A DNA stretch of 64,000 nt from a bacterium (GCA_028713675.1 JAQTNV010000002.1:62001-126000); one strand, 5' to 3'. Counted from the first letter of the stretch, positions 1 to 8,120 are shown. Notes: generated from the sequence alone by a model not told the origin. A program made the numbers and translations.

Positions 1-128
1 CCCGGGGGTACACTCACTTCCTCTTTATTAATCAACTTCCCCTTGTCTATCGTGATCAGAAGGATCCAGGACGCCGCATCGAGGCGGGGAGCTACCATGG
101 ACCCTAATAACGGAATTGCCGCTTTCAT
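1..128 (-). CDS. NifX/MTH1175-type protein, 5' end only
   Basis: The minus strand opens with ATG at 126-128 and stays open to the window edge, giving 42 residues that begin MKAAIPLLGSMVAPRLD and continue with ILLITIDKGK. This matches the N-terminus of the small dinitrogenase iron-molybdenum cofactor-binding family (NifX/NafY/MTH1175/orange-protein group), where an MKIAIP-type strand is followed by a pattern like V-x-P-x-F/L-D and then a strand such as LLLVxIxxG. The family binds or carries metal clusters; no function beyond that can be claimed. A sigma-54-type promoter lies 74 bases upstream, and the adjacent gene at 409-1752 is a sigma-54 activator. The rest of the gene is outside the window. 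Confidence rests on the short match and the promoter. Confidence 0.62.
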   Translation of the reverse strand, partial: MKAAIPLLGSMVAPRLDAASWILLITIDKGKLINKEEVSVPP

Positions 129-201
129 CCTGCAATCGTTTCGATTTCAAAAACCTCGTTTTAATTAAGAAAACAACTTTTTCTTTCTGAGCGATATGAA
201 T

Positions 202-216
202 GCAAACTCTGTGCCG
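202..216 (-). promoter_or_regulatory. Sigma-54 (-24/-12) promoter
   Basis: On the minus strand the site reads CGGCAC, five bases, TTGC, against the sigma-54 consensus TGGCAC-N5-TTGC. There is one mismatch and the GG/GC spacing is exact. It points towards the NifX-type start at 128, with a predicted transcript start near 190. Confidence 0.6.
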
Positions 217-278
217 ATTGAAATATTTCAATAAATATCATAAATATCAGCGGCTTACATATTTGAGCTTTCAAAATA

Positions 279-328
279 TGTTGCATACTCAAAACATAAT
301 TGCGCAACATAGACGCAATATTGCAACA
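279..328. promoter_or_regulatory. Possible activator-binding repeats upstream of the sigma-54 promoter
   Basis: TGTTGC (279-284) is matched by inverted GCAACA at 304-309 and again at 323-328. The palindromes TTGCGCAA (300-307) and GCAATATTGC (315-324) overlap these. The cluster lies 65-115 bases upstream of the -24/-12 element, where enhancer sites for sigma-54 activators usually sit. The rest of the 129-408 gap shows no gene. Confidence 0.35.
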
Positions 329-408
329 ACGAAACAGGCAGGTTTTTTTGTGGGGAAAGGAAATTTATAAAAGGGAAAATCTCAAGCGATTATTCAACCT
401 AGAAATAA

Positions 409-1752
409 TCATTTTATCCCATGCTTTTTCATCTTTCTCCAGAGGGTAGAACGGTCAATCCCCAATTCTTGGGCCGCCTTGCCTTTATGGCCACTCGACT
501 TTTTTAGAGCTTCCATGATCATTCCCGCCTCCGCACTGCCAAGTTGACTCTGCCGGGAAGAACCGGGTTTTAATCTTGCCTCCATGGTTCTATTCAATAC
601 TTCTTGAGGCAGATGGGTGGGCAGGATGCGGGGACCGTGGCAGAGCACCATCGCCCGCTCGATCATGTTCTCGAGCTCCCGGATATTCCCGGGGAAATCG
701 TAACTCATCATAACATCCATTGCCTCGTCGGAAACCCCGTCGACCTTTTTCCCCATCCTTAAATTGAAACGCCGGATGAAGTGTTCAACCAGGAGAGGAA
801 GATCTTCCTTCCGCCCCGCCAGGGGAGGTAGATCGATCCGGATTACATTTAAACGGTAAAAAAGATCCTCCCGGAACCGGCCCTGGGCCACCAATCCGGA
901 CAGGTCCTGATTGGCGGCCGCCACGATTCTTACATCTGCCCGGACCGGCGCGGTTGCCCCCAAAGGTTCATATTCCTTTTGTTCCAGAACCCGGAGCAGT
1001 TTCACCTGGAGGGCGGGGGAAATGTTTCCAATTTCATCGAGGAAAAGCGTGCCGCCCTCCGCCCGGGCGAAACGGCCGGGCTTGTCTTTTTTCGCGTCGG
1101 TAAACGCGCCTTGCAGATAACCGAAAAGTTCCGACTCCAGGAGGGAATCCGGGAGGGCTCCGCAGTTAACCGCGAGGTAAGGCCCCTCTGCCCTCCGGCT
1201 CAGGTTGTGAATCGCCCGGGCAAAAAGTTCTTTCCCCGAACCGCTGGGTCCCTGAATCAGGATGGTCGAATCACTTTCCGCGACATCAGGTAAAACCTGG
1301 AAAATTTCCTGAATCCGGTGGTTCTTCGAAATGATATCCTGGAAGGTATAACGGTCCGCCACCGCCTTCTTCAGTTCCTCGAGCGCGGAGAGATCCCGGA
1401 AGGTTTCCACCCCGCCGCTGGCTTCTCCCCTTTCGTCCCGGAGAACCGAAGTGGAGATACTGATTGGAATCCGGTCACCCCGCGAATTCAAGATTTCGCA
1501 CCGGCGATCAATAATTTCCTTCCCGGACTTCAAACTTTCTTTGAGGGCGCAGGCTTCTCCGCAGATATCGGCATGAAACACCTCAAAACATTTCTTCCCG
1601 ATCGCTTCTTCCCGGGAAACCCCGGTAATCCGCTCGGCTGCCCGGTTAAAGCTGGTGACCTGCCACTTGCGATCAACCGTGAAAACCCCATCGGCGATGC
1701 TGTCGAGAATGGTCCCGAGAATCCGCTGGCTTTTTTCGCTTCTCTTTTCCAC
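409..1752 (-). CDS. PAS-domain sigma-54-dependent activator
   Basis: Bacterial enhancer-binding protein of 447 residues. A PAS domain (about 8-125) has cysteines at 55, 64, 68 and 85, a pattern that could serve redox or ligand sensing. The AAA+ domain (about 135-365) has Walker A GPSGSGKE at 168-175, the sigma-54 contact loop GAFTDA at 215-220 (consensus GAFTGA) and Walker B GGTLFLDE at 233-240. A Fis-type helix-turn-helix closes the protein (KAAQELGIDRSTLWRKMKK). There is no receiver domain, so it should respond to its own PAS signal. The start is GTG at 1752 with a poor ribosome site, but PAS begins at once, so little can be missing. It lies just upstream of the NifX-type gene and its sigma-54 promoter, which makes that gene the likely target. 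In Desulfovibrio a similar pairing occurs in the orange-protein (orp) cluster. Confidence 0.93.
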   Translation of the reverse strand: MEKRSEKSQRILGTILDSIADGVFTVDRKWQVTSFNRAAERITGVSREEAIGKKCFEVFHADICGEACALKESLKSGKEIIDRRCEILNSRGDRIPISISTSVLRDERGEASGGVETFRDLSALEELKKAVADRYTFQDIISKNHRIQEIFQVLPDVAESDSTILIQGPSGSGKELFARAIHNLSRRAEGPYLAVNCGALPDSLLESELFGYLQGAFTDAKKDKPGRFARAEGGTLFLDEIGNISPALQVKLLRVLEQKEYEPLGATAPVRADVRIVAAANQDLSGLVAQGRFREDLFYRLNVIRIDLPPLAGRKEDLPLLVEHFIRRFNLRMGKKVDGVSDEAMDVMMSYDFPGNIRELENMIERAMVLCHGPRILPTHLPQEVLNRTMEARLKPGSSRQSQLGSAEAGMIMEALKKSSGHKGKAAQELGIDRSTLWRKMKKHGIK

Positions 1753-1772
1753 GCGCTGATATTGTTAAAAGT

Positions 1773-2440
1773 TCATTCCGCCGGACAGATTTTCCGGCCG
1801 GAAGTAATCCTTAAAATCTCTCGGAAGAGCGGCCTTTCTCTCACTTTGGAAAACCCATGGTATTGTAAAAGCTCGACTCGATTTTGCCGGATAAAATCCG
1901 GAACGGAATCATTTTCTATCAAGGCAACGAAGAATTTCAGGCCCAAACCTATAATTCCATCGGGATTTCCAAACTCTCCGATTACGATGCTTCCTCCCGA
2001 TTTCAGAGATAGGTATGATTTTTCCAAAGCCTGCCTGCGCATTTCCGGGCTGACCTCATGCAGGAAAAGACTCATAACTACGCGATCGACCCCCCTTTCC
2101 CCGGATCATAATGTTCGACATCAGAATGGACAAAACTCAAATTAGGAAAACCGCCGGCACTGTTTCTGGCAATCCTGATCATATTTTCGGAAGCGTCAAC
2201 GCCGGTTACTTCTCCTTGGCTTCCCACTACCCGCGCCGCCATTCTTGCGACCCTTCCCACCCCGCAGCCGAGATCCAGGACTTTTAATCCAGGCTTTAAA
2301 TCTAGTTCCTTGACCACTTCGCCATGGAAACCGCTGTGGCCGCCCCCGGTCCAAAGATCCAGGCCGGGCTGATAAAACCGCGCCACCGCCGAAAAAAAGC
2401 GGTTCCTCCGCTCCCGCGATCGTTTATCCATTTCGCTCAT
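1773..2440 (-). pseudogene. Class I SAM methyltransferase, frameshifted
   Basis: Two adjacent reading frames make one methyltransferase. The first (to 2078) carries the SAM-binding motif LKVLDLGCGVGRVARMAA and the acidic post-motif DVEHYDPGKGG. The second (from about 2086 to the stop at 1773) continues with VDRVVMSLFLHEVSPEMRR and LKSGGSIVIGEFG, which are motifs IV-VI of the same fold. The join is a run of six G on the minus strand (2090-2095); one extra G would restore a single frame. It could be a real single-base loss, a sequencing error in a homopolymer, or a slippage site. The start is uncertain: ATG at 2440 or 2431, the latter with an AGGA-type site. The substrate is unknown. The 3' end lies 20 bases before the sigma-54 activator, so the two may be co-transcribed. 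Confidence 0.75.
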
Positions 2441-2517
2441 CCTATTTAAATATTGTTTAAGCCCTGGCAAGCAAATATATTTCTTTTCGTCATGTTAGTA
2501 TCGCCGATTTTCCTTTG

Positions 2518-2607
2518 TTACATAAGATTGTCCACCTTCGCGATCATTTCTTCAATCGCCAGGGATAGTTTTGAAAACGTCACCAGGCCGAAGCTGAAGG
2601 TGACCAG
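2518..2607 (-). pseudogene. Short protein-like fragment downstream of feoB
   Basis: Between feoB and the methyltransferase the minus strand contains a 29-codon open stretch, bounded by TAG upstream, reading LVTFSFGLVTFSKLSLAIEE and ending KVDNLM. The mix of hydrophobic and amphipathic residues looks like the tail of a small membrane protein. An ATG with seven A just upstream (MKKIAG) is in another frame, so a frameshifted small gene is possible. I do not recognise the family. A CCCCCA/TGGGGG inverted repeat (2623-2651) follows the feoB stop, but it lacks a T-run. Confidence 0.25.
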
Positions 2608-2651
2608 CTATTTTTTTCATATCCCCCAATAAACTTTTGATGAAATGGGGG

Positions 2652-4607
2652 CTAAAGAAGGACCGCCGTCCAGGCGATTGCGCCAGCTATAACCACTGCC
2701 ACCGTCGTATTTAAAAGGACGGATCCGGCCGCGAGTTTCCATCCCCCCTCTTTCCAGAGTGTGGAGAGAGTGGCGATACAGGGAATGTAGAGAACGGTGA
2801 AAACCACCAGGACCAGAATTTGCGTATGAGAAAGCAAAGTTGAAATATTGGAAGTTCCCAGGGCCTGGGCCAGCATGATCAAGGTAAGCTCCTTGCGGAA
2901 AATACCCAGGAAAAGAGTGATCCCGATTTCGCGGGGAAGCCGGAGAACGCCGGAGGAGAGCGGAGCCAGCGTCCCGTTGATCGCTTGGTCAATGCCGAGA
3001 TAGGAAAGAAACGCGAGCGCCAGGCTGGAGATGATGATCACGATCCAGGCAAAGGCCAGGAACTCGTAAAGCCGGAGCCAGACCTTTTTCAGGATGATCC
3101 GCCCGGGAGGCATCCTTAAGCGGGGTACGTCCATGATGATCCCCGGATCCGCCTTCGCCCCGGAGCGGGAGAGCAAGAAGCAGACGCCCAGGGCGATCGC
3201 CAGGTTGCCGAGATAAATCAGGGTGGTGGCGAAGGCGCCCAGGTACTTGCCCGCCAGGGCCAGGATGATCACGGTCCGGGCCGAGCAGGCGATGAAAGGA
3301 ATGATCAGCATGGTCCGGACCCGGTCGCGCGGATTTTCAAGATTCCGGGTGGCCATGAGCGCGGGGACACTGCAGCCGTAGCCAAGGATGAGCGGCACCA
3401 CCGATTTACCGTGCAGGCCAAAGCGATGAAGGATCCCGTCCACCATGAACGCGATCCGGGGCAGAAGGCCGGTATCCTCGAAGATCGCCATCATCAGGAG
3501 CAGGGGAATCAGGTAGGGAAGGACAATCCCGGCGCCCGCGACCATACCCGAGTAAAGACCGGAGACAATCACCAGGGCGATCCCGGAGAAAAATCCTCCG
3601 AGTGCATTTCCCCCGGCAACCAGAGGACCTTCCAACAGTTCGGAGATGAAATTTCCCAGGCCGAAAGCGGCGGAGAACATCAGGAGAAAAAGGACCATTA
3701 CGCCCAGGAATCCGCCGATCGGATTGATGAGAAAGCGGTCAAGACGCTCGGCAACGGCAAGCCGGGAGCGGGGGCGGACGCGGGTCACCTGCTCGAAAAG
3801 GTTGAGGACGATCGCGTGCCGATGGGAGGAAAAAACGTTTTCCTCCGGCCAATTGTGCAACTCAGCGGAGCGGCGCCGGGTCTCAGCCGCCAGCCGGGAG
3901 AAATCCGGATCGATTTCCTCCGCTTTTTGCTCAAACGCCTTGTCCATCTCGAGGAGACGGATGATCACGAACCGCGGGTCGATCGGCAGCGATGTCTTCA
4001 GGGCTGCGGGGTAATTCTCTTGAAGTTTTTGGATGTCTTCCTCCACGTCCCGATCATAGACGGGCGGGACCGGATGGAATCCCCCCCGGGTGAGTTTCAA
4101 CACGGCCCGGAAGAGCTCCGGGATCCCGATCCCGCGGACTGCTACTACCGGGTAGGCCTCCGCCCCGGTCAGCTCTTGCAACTTCCGGGTGTCGATCTCG
4201 ATCCCCTTTTTCTGAGCGTCATCGAACATATTGAGGGCGATCACCATCGGGACATTCATCTCCAGAAGCTGGAGGGTGAATTCGAGCGAGCGCGAGAGAA
4301 GAGAGGAATCCACCACGTTGATCACTACGTCCGCCTGCCCGGAAAGCAGGAAATCCCGGGCCACCTTTTCCGCGGGATCATGCGAGGAGATGGAATAGGT
4401 GCCGGGCAGATCAATCAGGCGAAAGGTTTGGCCCTCGAAGTGGACCTGGGTTTCAGTGAAGGAAACTGTGGTGCCGGCGAAGTTGCCGGTGTTGACCCGG
4501 AAGCCGGCCACGGCATTGAAGATCGTGGACTTGCCGCAGTTCGGCTGGCCGGCCAGAGCGATGGTGATCTCACCTGTTTTTTTATGATTCAATGATCTCA
4601 ACCTCAA
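2652..4607 (-). CDS. feoB: Ferrous iron transporter FeoB
   Basis: GTP-dependent Fe(II) importer of the inner membrane, 651 residues, at the short end of the family. The N-terminal G domain has G1 GQPNCGKST (20-28), the G2/G3 region with TGNFAGTTV and DLPGTYS, and G4-like NMFD. A helical linker leads to two Gate-type membrane modules, with the hallmark GYGCSVPA and ATRNLENPRDR, and the FeoB C-terminal region. No ATG is available: the frame opens at TTG (4607), whose first codons overlap the stop of a decayed feoA tail, so the gene was probably translationally coupled to a feoA in the past. The functional feoA and fur lie 1 kb upstream in the same direction, separated by a feoB remnant and a LysM/M23 gene. 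Expression is likely under Fur control. Confidence 0.95.
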   Translation of the reverse strand: MRLRSLNHKKTGEITIALAGQPNCGKSTIFNAVAGFRVNTGNFAGTTVSFTETQVHFEGQTFRLIDLPGTYSISSHDPAEKVARDFLLSGQADVVINVVDSSLLSRSLEFTLQLLEMNVPMVIALNMFDDAQKKGIEIDTRKLQELTGAEAYPVVAVRGIGIPELFRAVLKLTRGGFHPVPPVYDRDVEEDIQKLQENYPAALKTSLPIDPRFVIIRLLEMDKAFEQKAEEIDPDFSRLAAETRRRSAELHNWPEENVFSSHRHAIVLNLFEQVTRVRPRSRLAVAERLDRFLINPIGGFLGVMVLFLLMFSAAFGLGNFISELLEGPLVAGGNALGGFFSGIALVIVSGLYSGMVAGAGIVLPYLIPLLLMMAIFEDTGLLPRIAFMVDGILHRFGLHGKSVVPLILGYGCSVPALMATRNLENPRDRVRTMLIIPFIACSARTVIILALAGKYLGAFATTLIYLGNLAIALGVCFLLSRSGAKADPGIIMDVPRLRMPPGRIILKKVWLRLYEFLAFAWIVIIISSLALAFLSYLGIDQAINGTLAPLSSGVLRLPREIGITLFLGIFRKELTLIMLAQALGTSNISTLLSHTQILVLVVFTVLYIPCIATLSTLWKEGGWKLAAGSVLLNTTVAVVIAGAIAWTAVLL

Positions 4608-4653
4608 ACTTGGCGCATGGCCCGCCTACTCCGGTATCCTGTTTGCCGACTAC
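4582..4653 (-). pseudogene. Decayed C-terminus of a second feoA
   Basis: Directly before feoB the minus strand reads GGPCAKFEVEIIES and then stop. Intact FeoA (5574-5819) ends GRGMAAKVEVEVLESKKS. The stop overlaps the feoB start in the same way that intact feoA overlaps the feoB remnant at 5608. Only about 24 codons survive and no start is left. It marks one end of an ancestral feoA-feoB duplication. Confidence 0.55.
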
Positions 4654-4670
4654 GATCTACTTCCGTTTTT

Positions 4671-5432
4671 TCAGGGCAGGAAAAATTCGGGATTCCGGGG
4701 CTTCTTCCCCTCTCGGATCTCGAAGTGCAGGTGGGGAGCCGAGGCCCGCCCGGTTATCCCCACCTCGGCGATCACTTCGCCTTTTTTCACGAGGGTACCC
4801 TCCCGCACCAGGTTTTTTCGATTGTGGGCGTAGACCGTGGAGAAGCGGCTCTCATGCTTGATAATGATCAGGTTGCCGTAGCTGCGGATCTCGTCGGAGC
4901 TGAAGATTACCTTCCCCGGCGCCGCCGCCTTCACGGGGGTGCCTTCCTTCGCTCGGATATCAATCCCGTCATGGATTTTCCCGTCCCGGTAGCCGAAGCG
5001 CGAGCTGATCATACCTCTCACCGGCCACTCGAAGATTCCCTTCTCCAGCTTGATCCGGGGTGTCGGCTCCTCGGGTTCCTTCCGGGGCGGCGGGTTGACC
5101 GTGACTCTTTCCTCCCGTGCGGGGGGCTGGGCCGGCTCGGAACCGGGTTCGGGAATGTAAACCACCACTTCGCCAGACGCCCCCGGGATGAAAACCTTCT
5201 GGCCGGCCTTAATCTGATCCACGTTGGTGATGTTGTTTAACTCGGCCAGGTCCTGGAGGTCCACCCCGTAGGCCCTCGAGATCCGGAAGAGGTTTTCCCC
5301 CGGCTTGACCCGGTGGTAGATCCCGTAGGGAGTGCCGCACTTGGCCAATTCGGCGACCAGGGGAAAAAACAGGAGAATTCCCCAAGCCCGGGGAATTCGG
5401 CCGTTCTCCGCCCGCCAGTTCAGATTTCCCAT
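4671..5432 (-). CDS. LysM plus M23 peptidoglycan peptidase, NlpD-like
   Basis: Secreted cell-wall protein of 253 residues. A hydrophobic export segment (about 15-31) ends ELAKCG, only a weak lipobox because Lys precedes the Cys. One LysM repeat (about 38-84, with YHRVKPGENLFRISRAYGV) binds peptidoglycan, a Pro/Glu-rich linker follows, and an M23 endopeptidase domain (about 138-253) is intact: IHDGIDI supplies the first His and Asp, and APHLHFE supplies the HxH. It should cleave peptide cross-links or activate amidases in the periplasm. The ATG at 5432 overlaps the end of the feoB remnant. Its position inside the fur-feoA...feoB locus is odd, since nothing links it to iron, and the flanking feo remnants suggest it was carried in by a duplication. 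Identity is secure; the role in this locus is not. Confidence 0.9.
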   Translation of the reverse strand: MGNLNWRAENGRIPRAWGILLFFPLVAELAKCGTPYGIYHRVKPGENLFRISRAYGVDLQDLAELNNITNVDQIKAGQKVFIPGASGEVVVYIPEPGSEPAQPPAREERVTVNPPPRKEPEEPTPRIKLEKGIFEWPVRGMISSRFGYRDGKIHDGIDIRAKEGTPVKAAAPGKVIFSSDEIRSYGNLIIIKHESRFSTVYAHNRKNLVREGTLVKKGEVIAEVGITGRASAPHLHFEIREGKKPRNPEFFLP

Positions 5433-5608
5433 TGCTGGAGTCTTTCTAGGATTCGGTAATTGGTTAGATCGATCGAAAGCGTGGTGATGGAAATATAGCT
5501 CTGGTGGATCACCTGGATGTCTGAGCCCTCGAGATCAACCTGGGGCTGATCGGCAAGGGTGATAACTATCTCATTAGGATTTTTTCGATTCAAGAACCTC
5601 GACCTCAA
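5420..5608 (-). pseudogene. feoB remnant with an internal deletion
   Basis: The frame (TTG at 5608, 62 codons) starts MRSRFLNRKNPNEIVITLAD-QPQ, closely matching the intact FeoB start MRLRSLNHKKTGEITIALAG-QPN. It then jumps straight to VDLEGSDIQVI, which matches the FeoB stretch VHFEGQTFRLI about 35 residues further on, so the P-loop and switch I are deleted. After IHQSYISITT similarity fades. The first codons overlap the feoA 3' end in the same TTG/stop arrangement as at the intact feoB. It cannot bind GTP and is best read as a decayed second feoB. Confidence 0.7.
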
Positions 5609-5819
5609 CCTTGGCGGCCATGCCTCTTCCGATCATGATCCGGGCGTCGTTCTCGATGTCCTCCACCAGGAGGGGTCCGCGGAAGGGGGCCTTTCGCTCC
5701 AGCCGGACCTTGCTGCCGACGAAGAGCCCGAATCCTTGGATTTTCTCTATAAAGCTTCTTCCCCCGGATAACTTTTTGATTTCGGCCACGTTTCCTTCCT
5801 TAATTTCCACGAGTGTCAT
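5574..5819 (-). CDS. feoA: FeoA family iron-transport accessory protein
   Basis: Cytoplasmic SH3-like protein of 81 residues that supports FeoB. The sequence MTLVEIKEGNVAEIKKLSGG, the central GFGLFVGSKVRLERKAPF and the closing strand GMAAKVEVEV are typical of FeoA. The chosen start is ATG at 5819, preceded by AAGGAG at good spacing; upstream codons in this frame overlap fur and are not coding. It overlaps the fur 3' end by 20 bases, indicating one transcript. Its 3' end overlaps the feoB remnant rather than a working feoB, so the functional feoB is about 1 kb away. Confidence 0.9.
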   Translation of the reverse strand: MTLVEIKEGNVAEIKKLSGGRSFIEKIQGFGLFVGSKVRLERKAPFRGPLLVEDIENDARIMIGRGMAAKVEVEVLESKKS

Positions 5820-6333
5820 CGCTTTCTCCTTGTTTCTGACTTTCGGCCTGCTGGCGGCATTCTGGGCAGGTTCCGACCAATTCCAGATGATGTTGTTCCA
5901 ATTTAAAACCGTATTGCCGAGCCACCTCGTCCTGGAGGACGTCGATGGCCGGGTAGCTGAACTCGATCCGGCGGCCGCACTGGGAGCAAACCAAATGATC
6001 ATGATGGACACGTCCAAAGACGTGTTCATAGTATGTCCCGCCGGATTGCTTGCCGGGCCGGATCTCGGCTCGTTGAATTATCCCGGCTTTAAGAAGAAGG
6101 GACAGATTGCGGTAGACGGTTGGGAGAGAGATCTTATGACCCTCATTTTTTAGCATTTCAGCAACCTGTTCCGGTTGAAAATGTCCGCTGGTATTGCAAA
6201 TGATTTTTAATAAGGATTTGCGTTCGCTGGTTAATCTTCCACCCTTTGTTTTTAATATATTATTAAATATTCCAATACATTCGTATTCATTCGAACACCG
6301 CTTGCATTTAACATTTTGGTTTTCTTTCTGCAT
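5800..6333 (-). CDS. Fur-family metalloregulator
   Basis: Ferric uptake regulator family, 177 residues. A winged helix (about 30-100, with HFQPEQVAEMLKNEG and SLPTVYRNLSLLLKAGII) is followed by the metal-binding dimerisation domain with HVFGRVHHDHLVCSQCGRRIEF and, near the C-terminus, CPEC: the two CxxC pairs of a structural zinc site. An extra N-terminal segment carries CKRC and one more Cys (about 10-19), which is unusual and may bind metal. It heads the fur-feoA operon, fitting an iron-responsive Fur that represses its own transport genes. No clear ribosome site precedes the ATG; an A/T-rich inverted repeat sits there instead. A peroxide-sensing PerR paralogue cannot be excluded from sequence alone. 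Confidence 0.9.
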   Translation of the reverse strand: MQKENQNVKCKRCSNEYECIGIFNNILKTKGGRLTSERKSLLKIICNTSGHFQPEQVAEMLKNEGHKISLPTVYRNLSLLLKAGIIQRAEIRPGKQSGGTYYEHVFGRVHHDHLVCSQCGRRIEFSYPAIDVLQDEVARQYGFKLEQHHLELVGTCPECRQQAESQKQGESDDTRGN

Positions 6334-6334
6334 T

Positions 6335-6350
6335 TTATTATCAATAATAA
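6335..6350. promoter_or_regulatory. Candidate Fur operator
   Basis: TTATTAT and ATAATAA form an inverted repeat separated by two bases, immediately before the fur start codon. The A/T-rich TTATTATTGATAAT core on the minus strand resembles the GATAATGATAAT Fur box. Autoregulation of fur-feoA is inferred. Confidence 0.45.
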
Positions 6351-6422
6351 AAATATATTTACATATCCAAAAATATTTTACAAGACTTTTTTAGCTTAAA
6401 TCTGGGAAATCAATAGAGATGC

Positions 6423-6439
6423 CACGGCTTTAAGCCGTG
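6423..6439. repeat. Perfect hairpin resembling an IS200/IS605 end
   Basis: CACGGCTT-T-AAGCCGTG is a perfect 8-bp-arm hairpin. The sequence CCACGGCTTTA..GCCGTG is close to subterminal hairpins of IS200/IS605 elements, but no transposase gene is nearby, so it may be a solo end or chance. Confidence 0.35.
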
Positions 6440-6530
6440 AGGCTCCACAGATAATGGCAATGCTGTGAACCTAGCTGAGTTAAGTGTCCAAATAAGCAGA
6501 GTGCGGAATCATTATTTTAAGTGTTAACGG

Positions 6531-6561
6531 GGGGTTACCCGGATCTGAAACGGGCAACCCC
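6531..6561 (+). other. Strong hairpin between fur and the LytM gene
   Basis: GGGGTTACCCG pairs with CGGGCAACCCC across a nine-base loop with one mismatch. A T-rich stretch (TGTATTTTTATT) follows on the plus strand, so it could terminate plus-strand transcription, but no plus-strand gene is seen upstream. Confidence 0.35.
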
Positions 6562-6628
6562 ACTGTATTTTTATTCTTGATGACGAGTTTTCCCTGCTTG
6601 GAGAGATCTGGATCGATGTTCGGCGGCT

Positions 6629-8035
6629 TTATTTCAGCGAGACCCGTTCCTTGGCAGGATGGGAAGGGGCCTGGGCAAACAAAGAGGTCGGATCGGGGGT
6701 GTTGAAGGCCTGGGCGATTTTTTGCCGGTGGAGGTTGAAATTGGGCAGGTAGGCACGATCCACCGCCTGGGCCCGGGGGCCCTGGATCGTCAGAGAGTTG
6801 ACAAATTTTCCGTTTTTCTTGACGCGAAAATCCAAGTGCGGCCCCGTGGCCAGCCCGGTGGCGCCCACGTATCCGATGACCTGCTGCTGTTTAACCTTAA
6901 CCCCGGGGCTGATCCCCCGAGCGAACCGGGAGAGATGCCCGTAGGAGGTGATGTAGCCGTTGGGGTGCTTGATCCGGACGGCCTTGCCGGCGCCTCCCAT
7001 CCAACCCCGGGCTACGATGGTTCCGTCACCGATGGCCCAGATCGGGGTGCCCCGCGGGGCGGCGTAGCCAACCCCCAAATGGGGCCGGAAAATTTTCAGA
7101 ACAGGGTGGAAGCGGCGGTGGGTGAAGCCGGAACTGATCCGGGAAAATTTCACGGGGGATTTTAAAAAAGCCCGGCGGATGGATTTTCCTTCCTGGTCGT
7201 AATAATCCCCCCGGCCCTTGGGGTCCTCGAAGAAAATTGCAGTATAGGTTTCCCCGCCGTTCTGGTACTCGGCAGCCAAGATCTAGCCGTACTGGTAAAA
7301 TTTCCCCTCGAGAAAGAACTTTTCGACCAGGATCCGGAACCGGTCGCCGGAACGGGTATCGGTGGAGAAGTCCACATCCCAGGCGAGAAGATCGGCGAAG
7401 TCCATGGCCAGCTGGGCGGATTCCCCGGCGGAAACCAGGGCTTCAAAGAGGGAACTCGAAACCTCCCCCGCGACATTAGCCACCTGGAGTTCGGGCTCCA
7501 CCTGGGCTTTTTCGGCCAAGTAATTGTCTCCCTCCCGGAAGACCCGGAAGATGTTCATCGGATCGGATTCATAGGCGAACTCGGTCATTTCCCCTTCCGT
7601 GTTGACGGTGACCTTGAACCGGTCGCCCGGGCGGCATTTGCGGAAATTGAAGATGGGGGCGAGGCGGTTTTCAACCAGTTTGATCATTTCCTGGTCCAGC
7701 CCCGCGGTGATCAAGGCGGTGGAGAGCGCCTCCCGGGACTTGACCGAGCCTTCAATCAGGTTTAGAGAGTTTTCAGGGCCGGTGGGGCTTTCCGCGAAGT
7801 TTCCGGGGAACGGCAAGGGTTCCTCCTCAAAGATCAATTCGGCATCGGCGGGCCCAGAGATCGGACCGGAGGCAAGGAACCTGATGGAATTGGCGGTCAT
7901 CGGGGTCAGGATCCGGTATACCAAGCCCGAAATCAAAACCAGGATAATCGGGATGATAATCAGGAGCGGGATGCGGGGAAAAGAAATGTGTAAGGGCTCG
8001 GAAGGTTGATATGGATGATTGCGGGTTATTTTCAC
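6629..8035 (-). pseudogene. LytM/M23-domain protein interrupted by an in-frame TAG
   Basis: One reading frame of 468 codons encodes a membrane-anchored peptidoglycan-peptidase-like protein, cut by a single TAG (7283-7285) between FYQYG and ILAAEYQNG. The upstream part has a membrane segment (about 23-45) and an OapA/LysM-like region; the downstream part is the LytM domain. The stop replaces what is normally an Arg in this family. The LytM zinc site is also degenerate: the HxxxD motif reads HLGVG with the Asp lost, and HLD replaces HxH (the latter is common in this subfamily). Readthrough, a sequencing error or true decay are all possible; the lost Asp favours decay or a non-catalytic activator. 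The start is GTG without a clear ribosome site. Confidence 0.75.
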
Positions 8036-8120
8036 CAGTAAGATCGAGTGTTTATTTCATCATATGATTAAATTTATTCAAAATTCATGGAAGGGTCAAT
8101 GTAACCGCAAAATTTGCAAA

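Noticed and set aside
28-231. Minus-strand open frame of 67 codons at the left edge
   Set aside because: It covers the sigma-54 promoter and overlaps the NifX-type start in another frame; the NifX reading has family similarity and this one has none.
3411-4595. Plus-strand open frame of 394 codons opposite feoB
   Set aside because: Antisense shadow of feoB in a GC-rich region; composition is not protein-like and there is no ribosome site.
7283-7285. Pyrrolysine as the meaning of the in-frame TAG
   Set aside because: The protein is not a methylamine methyltransferase, no pyl gene is in the window, and the position is normally Arg. A mutation or sequencing error is simpler.
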